Shown in pieces: positions 42,566 through 52,556 of a stretch of 64,000 nucleotides of DNA; position 1 is the stretch's first letter, and each line of letters opens with the position of its first letter. Source of the stretch: Rhabdophis nuchalis (taxonomy: Eukaryota > Chordata > Lepidosauria > Squamata > Natricidae); NCBI GenBank assembly GCA_039707465.1, contig CM077647.1, positions 173,591,163-173,655,162 of the forward strand. The letters are read 5' to 3'. A program made the translations under genes and the position numbers. Below the pieces are notes generated by a model. It worked only from the letters and a program-made list of their open reading frames with translations, made no database searches and was not told the origin of the DNA.

Positions 42566-42965
42566 CAGAGAGAGAGAGAGATGCGCTCTCCTGGCTTCCT
42601 CTTATAGTTGGAGATAATTGCACTTACTAATTGCACTCTAGCATCCTACCCAACTCTAGGAGTTTACTACTAACAACCAGTTCGCCATGTGTGCATATGC
42701 TCGCTTTGCGCACACTTTGCGCACTGGCCTTCCCTGCATGCACTTTGCTCGCCTTCTGTGCATGCGCTTTGCTTCCACACATGCGCTCAGCCTCAAAAAT
42801 GTGGCTAAATAGGATGGCATAAAGCCAACCCGTGATCTCCATTACCGGTTTGCCCAAACCGGTCTGAACCGGCTGAATACCATCTCTGACTTCTTTGATT
42901 AGGGAAAGAACAAGAACTGCTTTTATAAAGAACTGGGAAGTCTTTACTTTTTTTTCCTGAAAAAG

Positions 42966-43770
42966 AGCGTTGGTACTTACCTGATACGCCTCTTCTAATA
43001 AGGGGGGAGATAGCATCCATGTATGGGTTCAACCTATCCACACTCTGATTGGACTAAGTCATAAATAATTATCCGGGTATATAACCCCCCCAAGGAGCTC
43101 CCATACCCAGTTTACGATGAAGAAAAAGAACACAGGCTCACGGTAGAAAACCAACTCCTTTAGAGCCAAATAAGATACAGAACAGCAAGGCCTGATCGAG
43201 AACAACAGGGACGGGACGGATGCTATTTCCCCCCTTATTAGAAGAGGCGTATCAGGTAAGTACCAACACTCTTTCTCAATAAGGGTGGAGATAGGATCTA
43301 TGTATGGGACATACCCAAGCCCACTTACAGCATCCCAAGGGAGGGACGAGATCAGACTTGCGACAGAGATTGAGAACAGGCAGACTGCAAAACCCGCCAA
43401 CCGAAGTCGGCCTATGCCGAAGCAAACTTGTCCAGCTTATAATGCTGGCTAAAAAGGGGAAGGAGAAGCCCAAGCCGTAGCCCTGCAGATCTCCTCCAGA
43501 GAAGCCTGAGTTGCCCATGAGGAAGATGTGGCCGCGCTGCGCGCAGAATGGGCAGTGATACCACGCGGATCCTCCTCCTCCATCTTCAGAAGAGAGAGTT
43601 GGCTACCGAACAGTCCCAGAGTCGGACTGAGTCAGAAACTGGGTATGGGAGCTCCTTGGGGGGGAGGTTTATATACCCGGCTAATTATTTATTTATTTAT
43701 GACTCAGTCCAATCAGAGTGTGGATAGGTTGAACCCATACATGGATGCTATCTCCACCCTTATTGAGAAT
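42966..43770. mobile_element. Foldback-like element with overlapping inverted repeats
   Basis: The sequence 42970-43018 (GTTGGTACTTACCTGATACG onward) is the inverse of 43220-43266. The sequence 43005-43116 (AGATAGCATCCATGTATGGG onward) is the inverse of 43640-43765. A third direct copy of the TAAGGGTGGAGATAG motif starts at 43280. No transposase is visible. It may be a composite of two related MITEs. Confidence 0.55.
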
Positions 43771-43872
43771 GGATACAAATGAACGTATTTTGACCCAGTT
43801 CCTAAACACAACAAGCACACTGTTTTTAACTAAATGATCCCCTTATTAGGAGCACAGGCAACCACGGGAAAG

Positions 43873-44003
<131 letters not shown>

Positions 44004-44454
44004 CAGTAGGAAAACAAAGTCTCTAAATAAAATGGAGTGTGAAGCTCATTTTCTTTCATCCTGAAATGGCCCCAACACACCAGGAGTTTCTCTCTCTACA
44101 CACTCTCATAAAGGGAGTCCTGGAAGGTGCACTTGCTCTTATGCAGCAGCAAACACATACACAAACAAACACACACACACACTCTGAAGGCACACCTGAC
44201 TCTCAGTGCCACAGATTCCAAGAAAGAATTCTGATAAAGTTCCTGACAGGATTCAGAAGTTCAGACTCTCAGGGGCTGACCACATGGAGATGAATACCTG
44301 TCTACTACATCTATTCGTCTCTGCCTTTTATCCCCAGAGATAGGGTGGGTCTTCGCTAGCATGGTGGCTCTTCCATCCTAAGGGCCGGCCCATAGATTCT
44401 TGCTGCTCTCCTCTCCTCTGACTTTTGCACATCCGCACATCAAGCATTGAACCC

Positions 44455-44700
44455 AGCTATTCCTCTTCTTCATCAGGCACCTCCAGACCTTGGGGCTGTT
44501 GACTCTCCCTTGAGGGCTGATGGTCAGTCCAGGCTGTGCCTCTGTCTCTGACAGGTCTCTCTCTCTCTGACAGCTCCACTCCCTCTTCCTTCTCGGAGCT
44601 CTCAGGTTGCCTTGATGCTGGCCTCAACTCTCACTCCACCTCCTCATCTGATTCGGCAGCTGGGGGATGTTGGTGGCTAACAGAACACAACAGAATGAGG
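44455..44700 (-). repeat. LTR-retroelement-like fragment
   Basis: Read on the minus strand this starts TGTTGTGTTCTGTTAGCCACC and encodes a Glu/Ser-rich stretch. It is similar in character to 16235-16460 and 54490-54700. Assignment to an LTR element is tentative. Confidence 0.35.
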
Positions 44701-45039
44701 ATTTCTGGATTCACCCATTAAAAAGGGTTGCATCAGGAGGAAAAGGGTTTATATAATTTAATTCTGAAGGAAGGAAATGTATCAAGCATGTTTATAACTG
44801 CTGGGCAGAAGATCAGAAGATACTTCTTTCAGTATGTTTTCCTTTGTTTTAATACATTTTTCTTTGTTGATCTTCCTTTCCTATTTTCTGCCATATTCCT
44901 TTTTTTTTGTGTTTTCTAATTTAATTTTGCAATGAAAACATCTTTATACACACACATACAAACACACTCAAATATTTTACCATGCATACTAATGTATTCC
45001 AAAAAACCCGTGAGAAGAAGATTCAGAAAATTAAGAGCC

Positions 45040-45279
45040 TTGGTGGCACAGTGGTTAGAGCGCAGTACTACAGGCTACTTCTGCTCACAGCCGGCTGCCT
45101 GCAATTTGGCAGATTGCATCTCACCAGGGTTGACTCACTCTTCCATCATTCTGAGATGGGTAAAATGAAGATCCAGAATGTTGTTGTTGTTGTTGGTGAT
45201 ATGTTGACTCTGTAAAACTGTTTAGAGAGGGCTGTAAAGCACTGTGAAGTGGTATATAAGTCTAAGTGCTCTTGCTATT
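45040..45279 (+). repeat. tRNA-derived SINE (second family)
   Basis: CTTGGTGGCACAGTGGTTAG is the A-box region. It is followed by GCTCACAGCCGGCTGCC, GTTGACTCACTCTTCC and GAAGTGGTATATAAGTCTAA, ending in a TGCTCTTGCTATT tail. The family is also at 34555-34795. Confidence 0.8.
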
Positions 45280-45648
45280 TGTTAAAATATTGATGACTGG
45301 GAGAGACATGAGAACAAGGTCAGCCAATGAATAGGCATAGCAACTAAGTCAACCAATGGGAGCTTAAACAGATCCGAGTCTGTGCAGAGAATCGAAACAG
45401 AAACTTAAGCAGTCTGCTGCTCTGAGAAGTAAACTAGCAGTATGTCTGGGCTTTATCTGCAAAAATGAAACTAACTGCTTGTGTTTGCCTGTAACTCTCC
45501 TGCCTTGTGTTTACTTGGAAGAACCACCTGTTAGTATTGTACATTTATTCATCTACTCTTATGTATATAAAGAAGTTAATGAATCCAGCTGAATCAGTTG
45601 TCTGTGTGTGCTTTCTGGATTTGATTTTTCTGCAAACAAACTCTGACG
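45280..45648 (+). mobile_element. Solo LTR (second copy)
   Basis: It runs TGTTAAAATATTGATGACTG to CAAACTCTGACG and is homologous to 1939-2302 in reverse. CTATT on both sides is a 5-bp target duplication, in the tail of the SINE just upstream. The terminal A has become G. Confidence 0.7.
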
Positions 45649-45659
45649 CTATTGCTTTT

Positions 45660-45687
45660 CATGATGATGATGATGATGATGATGATG

Positions 45688-45755
<68 letters not shown>

Positions 45756-46045
45756 TTTATTTATAACCCGCTCTCTCTCCCCAAAGGGACTCGAGGCAGG
45801 GCACAGGGAATTAAAAAACAGTTAAAACAGACAGAATACAAAGTTAAAAACAAATTAAACTTGCCCTGCGCTAAAAACTCCTATAAAACTAAAACTATCC
45901 CTAAAACCCCTTAACAATTTAAAATTTAAATTACCCTAGGCCAGCCAAGCAGAAGAAGTGTGTTTTTAGTTGCTGTCGGAAGGAGCGAAGGTCTGTGGTT
46001 GTTCTGATTTCAGGGGGAAGGTCGTTCCAGAGGGTCGAAAGATGA
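45660..46045 (-). repeat. (ATG)n(ATA)n and L2/L3-type LINE 3' end
   Basis: GAT and AAT triplets (45661-45755) lead into CCCGCTCTCTCTCCCCAAAG and the usual 3' UTR, truncated near 46038 within CGTTCCAGAGGGTCG. Confidence 0.8.
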
Positions 46046-46429
46046 AAGGGAAACGTTTGGTATAGATATCATCTGCTTTGGAGTGCATCACAAATATTTG
46101 AAATATGGAGATTTCATAACTTTGCAATTGTTTCTTATGATTTCCCTGAAAGCGAGTCCAAAAAACATGATGTGTTAATTTTATCTCTCCATTATATTTT
46201 TGCTTTCTTTACCTTCCCCTAATGATGCAAAGACATAACACCAATTCATGCTGCTATGACTGAAGAATCTGCCGAAAAAATTTCACTAGGCATTTCATAC
46301 AGACTGAGATTTTAATTTCCCTCCCCCTCAATTTCTCAAAAGAAGCAGAAAGAAGTCCACTAGCTAACCTTCTAATGAAGTCAGATTTGAATAATTTATT
46401 TTTCCACACTTCAATAGAGGAGGAGTTTC

Positions 46430-46437
46430 ATGCAAAA
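46430..46437 (+). promoter_or_regulatory. IGHV promoter octamer-like ATGCAAAA (IGHV-3)
   Basis: One mismatch to the octamer, 104 bp before the leader ATG, in the conserved GGAGGAGTTTC context. Confidence 0.65.
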
Positions 46438-46540
46438 CTTTGCAATGCCGATGGGTCACTTCAAAATAAGCCCCTCCAGGATGAGAGCCTCATTTCTTTT
46501 GAAGTTCAAAGACCTCACTGGGACATCCTAGAGGGTCACG

Positions 46541-47628
46541 ATGGCATTATGGTTCTTTGCATTTTGTTTTACAGCCCTACCAAAATGTAAGAATGTTTCA
46601 TGGGAAATTGGAGAGATCTTTATTTATTTAGTTATGATTCTTGGTCATCCAGGTCATGGTGGTCCCAAAGATGCTTTTTCAGGAGGCAACTGGACTTCCT
46701 TGTTTTTATTTTCTTTTGAAGACATTTTGCTCCTCATCTAAGAAGGCTACACACCAATTGGCACTACTCAGGTGACCCCCGAAGGCGTACAAATTTTTAT
46801 TTATGTATTTATTTATTTTATTTCATCAAGCATGAATTAGATAACAGATATAAATATAAACATGATTATGAATACATGAAATGGGTATGAATACAAAGGA
46901 ATACTAAGACAGGGACATGCGCTTATGCACGCCCCTTAAAGACCTCTTAGGAATGGGGTGAGGTCAACAGTAGACAGTCTAAGGTTAAAGTTTGGGGAGT
47001 TTGGGGAAGAAACCACACTGTAGGGTAGTGCATTCCAGGCGTTGACCACTCTGTTACTGAAGTCGTATTTTCTGCAATGAAGTTTGGAATCAAATGGCCT
47101 CAATGACTCTCTACAAGAATGGAAATGACCAGCTGTCTGCAATGAATATAAATCCTTCCATTTTTCATCATCCAGAGCTGAAGAAACTTCTTGGATGAGA
47201 AGTGAAAGGTCTTCAAAGAAAAACAACTTGACTCCTGAAAAAGCACCTTTGGGATAGTCAGTGATGTGGCTTTACTAATCGCGATCCTTTATGTTGTTAT
47301 TTTCCCCCCAAGGGGTCTTCACAGACATTCAGCTTGCAGAATCTGGACCAGGAATGGTGAAGCCTGGAAGTCAACTCAACCTAGTTTGTAAAGTCACAGG
47401 CTTCTCCATCGGTCATTCATCATATGATTGGCATTGGATCAGTCAGCCACCAGGGAAAGGCCTCAGATGGCTTTCAGCCATAAATGCCAACAGTGGAGGC
47501 AAATGGTATGCCAATTCTGTGAAAAGTCGTATCACCACTTCTGCAGATCAGTCTAGGAATGAGTTCTCCCTCCAACTGAATTCTCTCACAGATGCAGACA
47601 CGTCTGTGTATTTCTGTGCCCGAGAGCT
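46541..47628 (+). CDS. IGHV-3, intact V segment
   Basis: Leader exon 46541-46586 ([15 protein letters not shown], donor AAAAT/GTAAGA). V exon 47313-47628 after [29 protein letters not shown], Cys in LVCKVTG, Trp in [33 protein letters not shown], and second Cys in SVYFCARE. The 726-bp intron carries a LINE tail and Penelope-like tail fragments. It is closest to IGHV-2 and IGHV-4. Ser replaces the usual Arg in the WIxQ motif (WISQ), which is unusual but not disabling. Confidence 0.93.
46610..46765 (-). repeat. Penelope-like element 3' tail fragment
   Basis: ATTCTTGGTCATCCAGGTCA and TTTTTCAGGAGGCAACTGGA are the reverse complement of the tail at 56180-56320. It lies within the IGHV-3 leader intron. 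Confidence 0.55.
46800..47135 (-). repeat. CR1/L2-group LINE 3' fragment
   Basis: The minus strand reads [20 protein letters not shown] and [16 protein letters not shown], matching 10496-10879. It sits in the IGHV-3 leader intron. Confidence 0.7.
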
Positions 47629-47667
47629 CACAGTGTGATAGTATCTATTTGGCCTCTGTAAAAAAAG
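47629..47667 (+). other. RSS of IGHV-3 (consensus heptamer, weak nonamer)
   Basis: Heptamer CACAGTG (47629-47635) is perfect, followed by a 23-bp spacer and an A-rich nonamer TAAAAAAAG (47659-47667). Confidence 0.82.
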
Positions 47668-47859
47668 AGGAAATTGTTTTCATGAAATGCAATGCTGAGG
47701 AGACGGAGGGAGAAGGAGGGAGGGAAAGAGGGGGAGAGGGAGACTGGGAGAGAGGGAGAGGGAGTAAGAGGCAGGGAGAAAGAGTGTGAGAGAGAGTTGA
47801 CTGAAGAAGTAACTTTAAGAAATGTGATTAGCTTTATTAGATCAATTTGGGCAGAGCTT

Positions 47860-48120
47860 TAATAAAGCCTCCAATGGGTGGAAATTAATCAAGGAGAGAA
47901 GCAACTTAGAACTGAGGAGAAATTTCCTGACAGTTAGGACAATTAGTCAGTGGAACAGCTTGCCTCCAGGAGTTGTGAAAGCCCCAAAACTGCAAGTCTT
48001 TAAGGAGATGTTGGATAGCCATTTGTCTGAAACAGTATAGGCCTTTCTGCCTGGGCAGGGGGTTGGACTAGAAGATTTCCAAGATCCCTTCCAACTCTGC
48101 TATTGTAAAAACTGTAAAAG
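47860..48120 (+). repeat. CR1-like LINE 3' end
   Basis: GAAACTAATCAAG-like start, AGAGAAGCAACTTAGAACTG, GAAATTTCCTGACAGTTAGG, and GGACTAGAAGATTTCCAAGA. Same family as 27095. Confidence 0.8.
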
Positions 48121-48127
48121 CAACATT

Positions 48128-49062
48128 CTCCATCTACCTACCTACCTACTGTATTTCTCTCTCTCTATCCATCCCCCTATCTACCTACATACTTACCTAC
48201 TGTATTTCTCCCTCTCTGTCTATCCCTCTATTTACCTACCTACTGTATTTCTTCCTTTCTCCCTCTTTCTACCTACCTACCTACTGTATTTCTCCCTCTC
48301 TATCTATCCCCCTATCTACCTACCTACCTACTGTATTTCTCCCTCTCTATCTATCCCTTTACCTACATGCCTACTGAATTTCTTCCTTTTTCCACCTACC
48401 TACCTACCTACCTATCTACCTACCTACTGTATTTCTCCCTCTCTATCTATCCACCTACCTACGTACCTACCAACCTACTGTATTTCTTCCTTTCTCCACC
48501 TACCTACCTACCTACCTACCTACCTACCTACCTACCTACTGTATTTATCCCTCTCTGTCTATCCCCTACCTACCTACCTACCTACCTACCTACATTTCTC
48601 CCTATCTATCTATCCCTCTACCTACCTTCCTTCCTACCTACCTACCTACCTACCTACCTACCTACTGTATTTCTCCCTCTCTATCTATCCCTTTACCTAC
48701 ATACCTACTGTATTTCTTCCTTTTTCCACCTACCTACCTACCTACCTACCTACTGTATTTCTCCCTCTCTATCTATCCACCTACCTACGTACCTACCTAC
48801 CTACTGTATTTCTTCCTTTCTCCACCTACCTACCTACCTACCTACCTACCTACCTACCTACCTACCTACCTACCTACCTACTGTATTTATCCCTCTCTGT
48901 CTATCCCCTACCTATCTACCTACCTACATTTCTCCCTATCTATCCCTCTACCTACCTACCTACCTTCCTACCTACCTACCTACCTACCTACCTTCCTACC
49001 TACCTACTGTATTTCTCCCTCTCTATCTATTCCACTATTTACCTACCTACTGTAATGCAATA
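48128..49062 (+). repeat. Composite CTAC satellite, about 930 bp
   Basis: (CTAC)n blocks of varying length alternate with TGTATTTCTCCCTCTCTATC and TATCC spacers. There are about fifteen repeats with higher-order near-duplicates (for example 48355-48560 versus 48685-48900). The related satellites are at 3700 and 16680. Confidence 0.92.
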
Positions 49063-49064
49063 AT

Positions 49065-49378
49065 ACAATAGCAGAGTTGGAAGGGACCTTGGAGGAAGCT
49101 CTATACCATTTCAGACAAATGGCTATCCAACATCTTCTTGAAGACTTGCAGTGTTGGGGCATTCACAACTTCTGGAGGCAAGCTGTTCCACTGGTTAATT
49201 GTTCTAACTGTCAGGAAATTCCTCCTCAGTTCTAAATTTCTTCTCTCCTTGATTAGTTTCCACCCATTGCTTCTTGTTCTGCCCTCAGGTGCCCTGGAGA
49301 ATAGCTTGACTCCCTCTTCTTTGTGGCAACCCCTGACATATTGGAAGGCTGCTATCATGTCTCCCCTAGTCCCTCTTT
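49065..49378 (-). repeat. CR1-like LINE 3' fragment
   Basis: The minus strand keeps 85 codons: [40 protein letters not shown] and [20 protein letters not shown]. The 3' end borders the satellite at 49062. Confidence 0.85.
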
Positions 49379-49689
49379 TATTAAACTGTATTTCTCCCTC
49401 TCTCTCTCTCTATGGGCCACCTGGGAGTTTGCTATCCTCTGTGTTTTGGCACTTTTAGGTTTCCATACGTTGCGAAGAAATGACAGTTGAAAAGCAGCCT
49501 GATGGGCGGGGCTACAGGGAGGTGAAAACCTGATCAGTGGGTACATTTTACGTTTGTGTATCTTGCACATGACACACATGTGCTAGGCACAAAATGAGTA
49601 CGTATTCTATTATCTGAAGTCCTTGGGAACATTGTGTCAAAGGTTGGTGTAAATCAGTGCAGTAGTGTTTGAGATTAGCTGCTTCGTAC

Positions 49690-49862
49690 AAACTATTTTA
49701 CATTTGTATTTATATAGATAAGCAGGTATACACATACACATAAGAAATGAGTACAAATAGATGGGAACAGTAGGATAGGGATAGTAGGCATGCTAGTGTG
49801 CTTATGCATGCCCCCTTACAAACCTCTTAGGAATAGGGTGAGGTTCATAATGTAACATATAT
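49690..49862 (-). repeat. CR1/L2-group LINE 3' tail
   Basis: GTGTGCTTATGCATGCCCCC and TTACAAACCTCTTAGGAATA are the complement of the 3' end at 10860-10960. Confidence 0.6.
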
Positions 49863-49899
49863 GTATGTTACATTTTTGCTGATAAATAAATGAAGGGAG

Positions 49900-50525
49900 A
49901 CTAGCATAGATGTATTTCAAGCTATTTAGCTCTCCTCAGCTAGCCATACCCTTACTGGGATCTGAACTTGGCTCAGCTGATAAGGGACGAGAGCTTGTGA
50001 TTTAGAGGTTAATACAACTGCCTAATATGTAAAAACAGCCCAAGTTCAAATCCAGGTAATGGTATGGCTTTCAAACTGCTAGGTTGGTAGAAGCTGGGAC
50101 AGAGGGCTGTCTCTGTGGCGGGCCCGGCCCTCTGGAACGACCTTCCCCCCGATATTAGAACGACCACGGACCTCCGCTCCTTCCACTTGAAATTGAAGAC
50201 TCATCTTTTCCGCCTGGCCGGCCTAGGGTAGTCTCTCTCTCTATGGGTTTTTAAATGTGTGGGGATTTTTAGTTAATGGGATTTTGGCACAGGTATCAAC
50301 TTAATCTGTTTTTAATTTTGTTATGTATGTTGTATATTTATTGTTTTTATTTCCCCTGTGCACCGCCCCGAGTCCCTGTGGGGAGAGGGAGCGGTCAATA
50401 AATTTGGCTATTATTATTATTAAGTAATGGGAGCTCACTCTATTACACGGTGCTAGGGATTCGAGCCACCAAATTGCCGACCTTTCTGACTGACAAGCTC
50501 AGCAACTTAGCCATTGAACTAATGT
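49900..50525 (-). repeat. SINE pair, one interrupted by a LINE 3' end
   Basis: 49900-50065 is a tRNA-like SINE of the 30640 type (GATTTAGAGGTTAATACAAC, AAGTTCAAATCCAGG). From about 50066 a squamate SINE (CAAACTGCTAGGTTGGTAGA) breaks at AGCTGGGACA and resumes at 50424 (AGTAATGGGAGCTCACTC) to its tRNA-like head ending near 50520. Confidence 0.7.
50103..50423 (+). repeat. L2/L3-type LINE 3' end inserted in a SINE
   Basis: GCGGGCCCGGCCCTCTGGAA (plus sense), CCGATATTAGAACGACC, then CCCTGTGCACCGCCCCGAGT and a TATTATTATTATT tail. It lies in the same sense as its RT and interrupts the SINE cleanly. Confidence 0.8.
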
Positions 50526-50527
50526 GT

Positions 50528-50542
50528 CTCTATCTATCTATC

Positions 50543-50630
<88 letters not shown>

Positions 50631-50710
50631 CTATAGATATATCTATCTATATACACACACATACATACACATACATACATACATACATACATACATACAT
50701 ACATACATGC
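50528..50710. repeat. (ATCT)n and (ACAT)n microsatellites
   Basis: (ATCT)n at 50528-50632, then (ACAT)n at 50655-50708. It lies 150 bp upstream of the IGHV-4 octamer. Confidence 0.95.
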
Positions 50711-50865
50711 ATATATACATATGGAACTTCATACAGACCTGACATTTCAAATTCTCTTCCTCTCAGTTTATCAAAAGAACAGAAACTTGTCCTTGAGTCA
50801 ACCTTGTAACAAACTCGGGTTTTAAGTTTGAATTTATTATTCACCATGCATTAGAGGAGGAGCAC

Positions 50866-50873
50866 ATGCAAAA
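50866..50873 (+). promoter_or_regulatory. IGHV promoter octamer-like ATGCAAAA (IGHV-4)
   Basis: One mismatch to the octamer, 108 bp before the in-frame ATG. The context GGAGGAGCACATGCAAAA aligns with that of IGHV-3. Confidence 0.6.
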
Positions 50874-50973
50874 CATTATGAGATGCAATACAGATGCTTT
50901 ACTTCAAAATAAATCCATCCACTATGAGATTTTCACTTCCTTTGACATTCAGGGACCTCACTAGATGTCCTAG

Positions 50974-51430
50974 ATGGCTATCGTGGCATTGCGGTTCTTT
51001 GCATTTTGCTTTGTAGTGCTTCCAAGATGTAAGAATATTTAATGGAAAACTATTAGACCATAATTTGGTCATGTTGTTTATTGATTGCAATCCTTTCTCT
51101 TCCCCCCCCCCAAGGGGTCTTCTCAGACATTCAGCTTGCAGAATCTGGGCCAGGAATGGTGAGACCTGGAAATCAACTCCACCTAGTTTGTAAAGTCACA
51201 GGTTCCTCCATTGCCACTTCACCAGCTACTTGACATTGGGTCAGGCAGCCACCTGGGAAAGGTCTTGAATGGGTCTCGGCAATACATCCCAGCAGTGGGG
51301 GCAAATGGTATGGCAATTCTGTAAAAAGCCGTGCCACCATCTCTGCAGATCAGCCCGAGAATGAATTATCCCTCTGGTTGAATTCTGTCACAGCTGCAGA
51401 CTCCTCTGTGTATTTCTGTGCCAGAGACTA
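50974..51430 (+). pseudogene. IGHV-4 pseudogene, one nonsense codon
   Basis: Leader 50974-51028: the homologous start codon has become GTG, but an in-frame ATG three codons upstream could serve, and the donor AAGAT/GTAAGA is kept. The V exon 51115-51430 reads [20 protein letters not shown], Cys in LVCKVTG, then a TGA at 51231-51233 where IGHV-3 has Trp in its DWHW motif. The rest is open: [32 protein letters not shown] and SVYFCARD. The heptamer is decayed. It is recently inactivated and could still donate sequence by gene conversion. Confidence 0.9.
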
Positions 51431-51469
51431 CATAATGAGACAAGATCTGTATGGACCGTGTAAAAAAAG
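51431..51469 (+). other. Degraded RSS of IGHV-4
   Basis: The heptamer position reads CATAATG (51431-51437). The third base C, critical for cleavage, is lost. The 23-bp spacer is followed by an A-rich nonamer-like TAAAAAAAG (51461-51469). Confidence 0.65.
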
Positions 51470-51486
51470 AGGAACTTGTATTCACA

Positions 51487-51715
51487 AAATGCAATGCCAA
51501 GTACAATACAATACAACAGCAGAGTTGGAAGGAACCTTGGAGGTCTTCTAGTCCAACCCCCTGCCTAGGCAGGAAGCCCTATACTGTTTCAGACAAATGG
51601 GTATCCAACATCTTCTTAAAGACTTCCAGCGTTGGGGCATTCCACTGACTAATTGTTCTAACTGTCAGGAAATTTCTCCTCAGTTCTAAGTTGCTTCTCT
51701 CCTTGATTCTTGCCT
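51487..51715 (-). repeat. CR1-like LINE 3' end
   Basis: TTGGAAGGAACCTTGGAGGT, CCTAGGCAGGAAGCCCTATA, AATTGTTCTAACTGTCAGG: the complement of the 27095-type 3' end, starting 20 bp after the RSS of IGHV-4. Confidence 0.8.
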
Positions 51716-51922
51716 GGACTACTGTAATGCGCTCTACATGGGGCTCCCCTTGAGATGCACCCAGAGACTCCAGTTAGTGCAGAATGCGGCCACGTGGGGG
51801 ATTTTGGGAGTCTCACGGTACTCCCTTATAACACCTCTCCTGTGCGAGCTGCACTTCCGGGTGCACTTCAAGGTGTTAGTTACCATCTTTAAAGCGCTCC
51901 ATGGCACGGGTTCTGGCTATAC
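51715..51922 (+). repeat. L2/L3-type LINE internal fragment
   Basis: The plus strand encodes a broken RT stretch ([19 protein letters not shown], then [11 protein letters not shown]) of the 57.7-kb family. It is sandwiched between two CR1-like pieces. Confidence 0.75.
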
Positions 51923-52285
51923 AATACAATACAATGTTCAATACAATACAATACAATACAATAGCAGAGTTGGAAGGGACCTTGTATGTCTTCTAGTCCA
52001 ACCCCCTGCGTAGGCAGGAACCTTATACCATTTCAGACAAATGGCTATCTAACATCTTCTTAAAGACTTCCAGGGTTGGGGCATTCACAACTTCTGGAGG
52101 TAAGCTGTTCCAGAAGTTAATTGTTCTAACTGTCAGGAAATTTCTCCTCAGTTCTAAGTTGCTTCTCTCCTTGATTAGCTTCCACCCATAGCTTCTCGTT
52201 CTGCCCTCGGGTGCCTTGGAGAATAGTTTGGCTCCCTCTTCTTTGTGGCAGCCTCTGAGATATCGGAATACTGCTATCATGTCTC
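51923..52285 (-). repeat. CR1-like LINE 3' fragment with ACAAT tail
   Basis: (ATACA)n tail at 51920-51962. The minus strand keeps 85 codons: [40 protein letters not shown] and [20 protein letters not shown]. Confidence 0.85.
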
Positions 52286-52289
52286 CAGT

Positions 52290-52450
52290 AGTAGATGGAG
52301 GAAGGTAGGGAGAGGGGGAGGGCAGAAGAGAAAGAGGGAGGAAGAGAAGGAGAGGGAGGGAGGGGGAGAGCAGAGGGAGATGGAGGGAGTGAGAGTGAGA
52401 GGGGAAGACGGATATATGAGGGAGAGAGAAGGGGAAATAGATATATGAGA
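52290..52450 (+). repeat. Purine-rich GGAGA low-complexity tract
   Basis: GGGAGAGGGGGAGGGCAGAA-type sequence. A similar tract lies at 47700-47800 after IGHV-3. Confidence 0.8.
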
Positions 52451-52556
52451 AGCTGACATTATTTTTATATTTGCCATTTAATTTTGGGTATAATTAATCA
52501 TTAATTCATATTTAGATTTTGCAAAAGCCTAAACAACACACACACACACCCTACAG

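Noticed and set aside
42970..43020. U1 snRNA-like 5' end (ACTTACCTG)
   Set aside because: Only the nine bases complementary to a splice donor match; the rest does not follow U1, and the motif is part of an inverted repeat.
48367..49071. 234-codon Leu/Pro/Thr/Tyr-rich frame
   Set aside because: Translation of the CTAC satellite (PTYL repeats).
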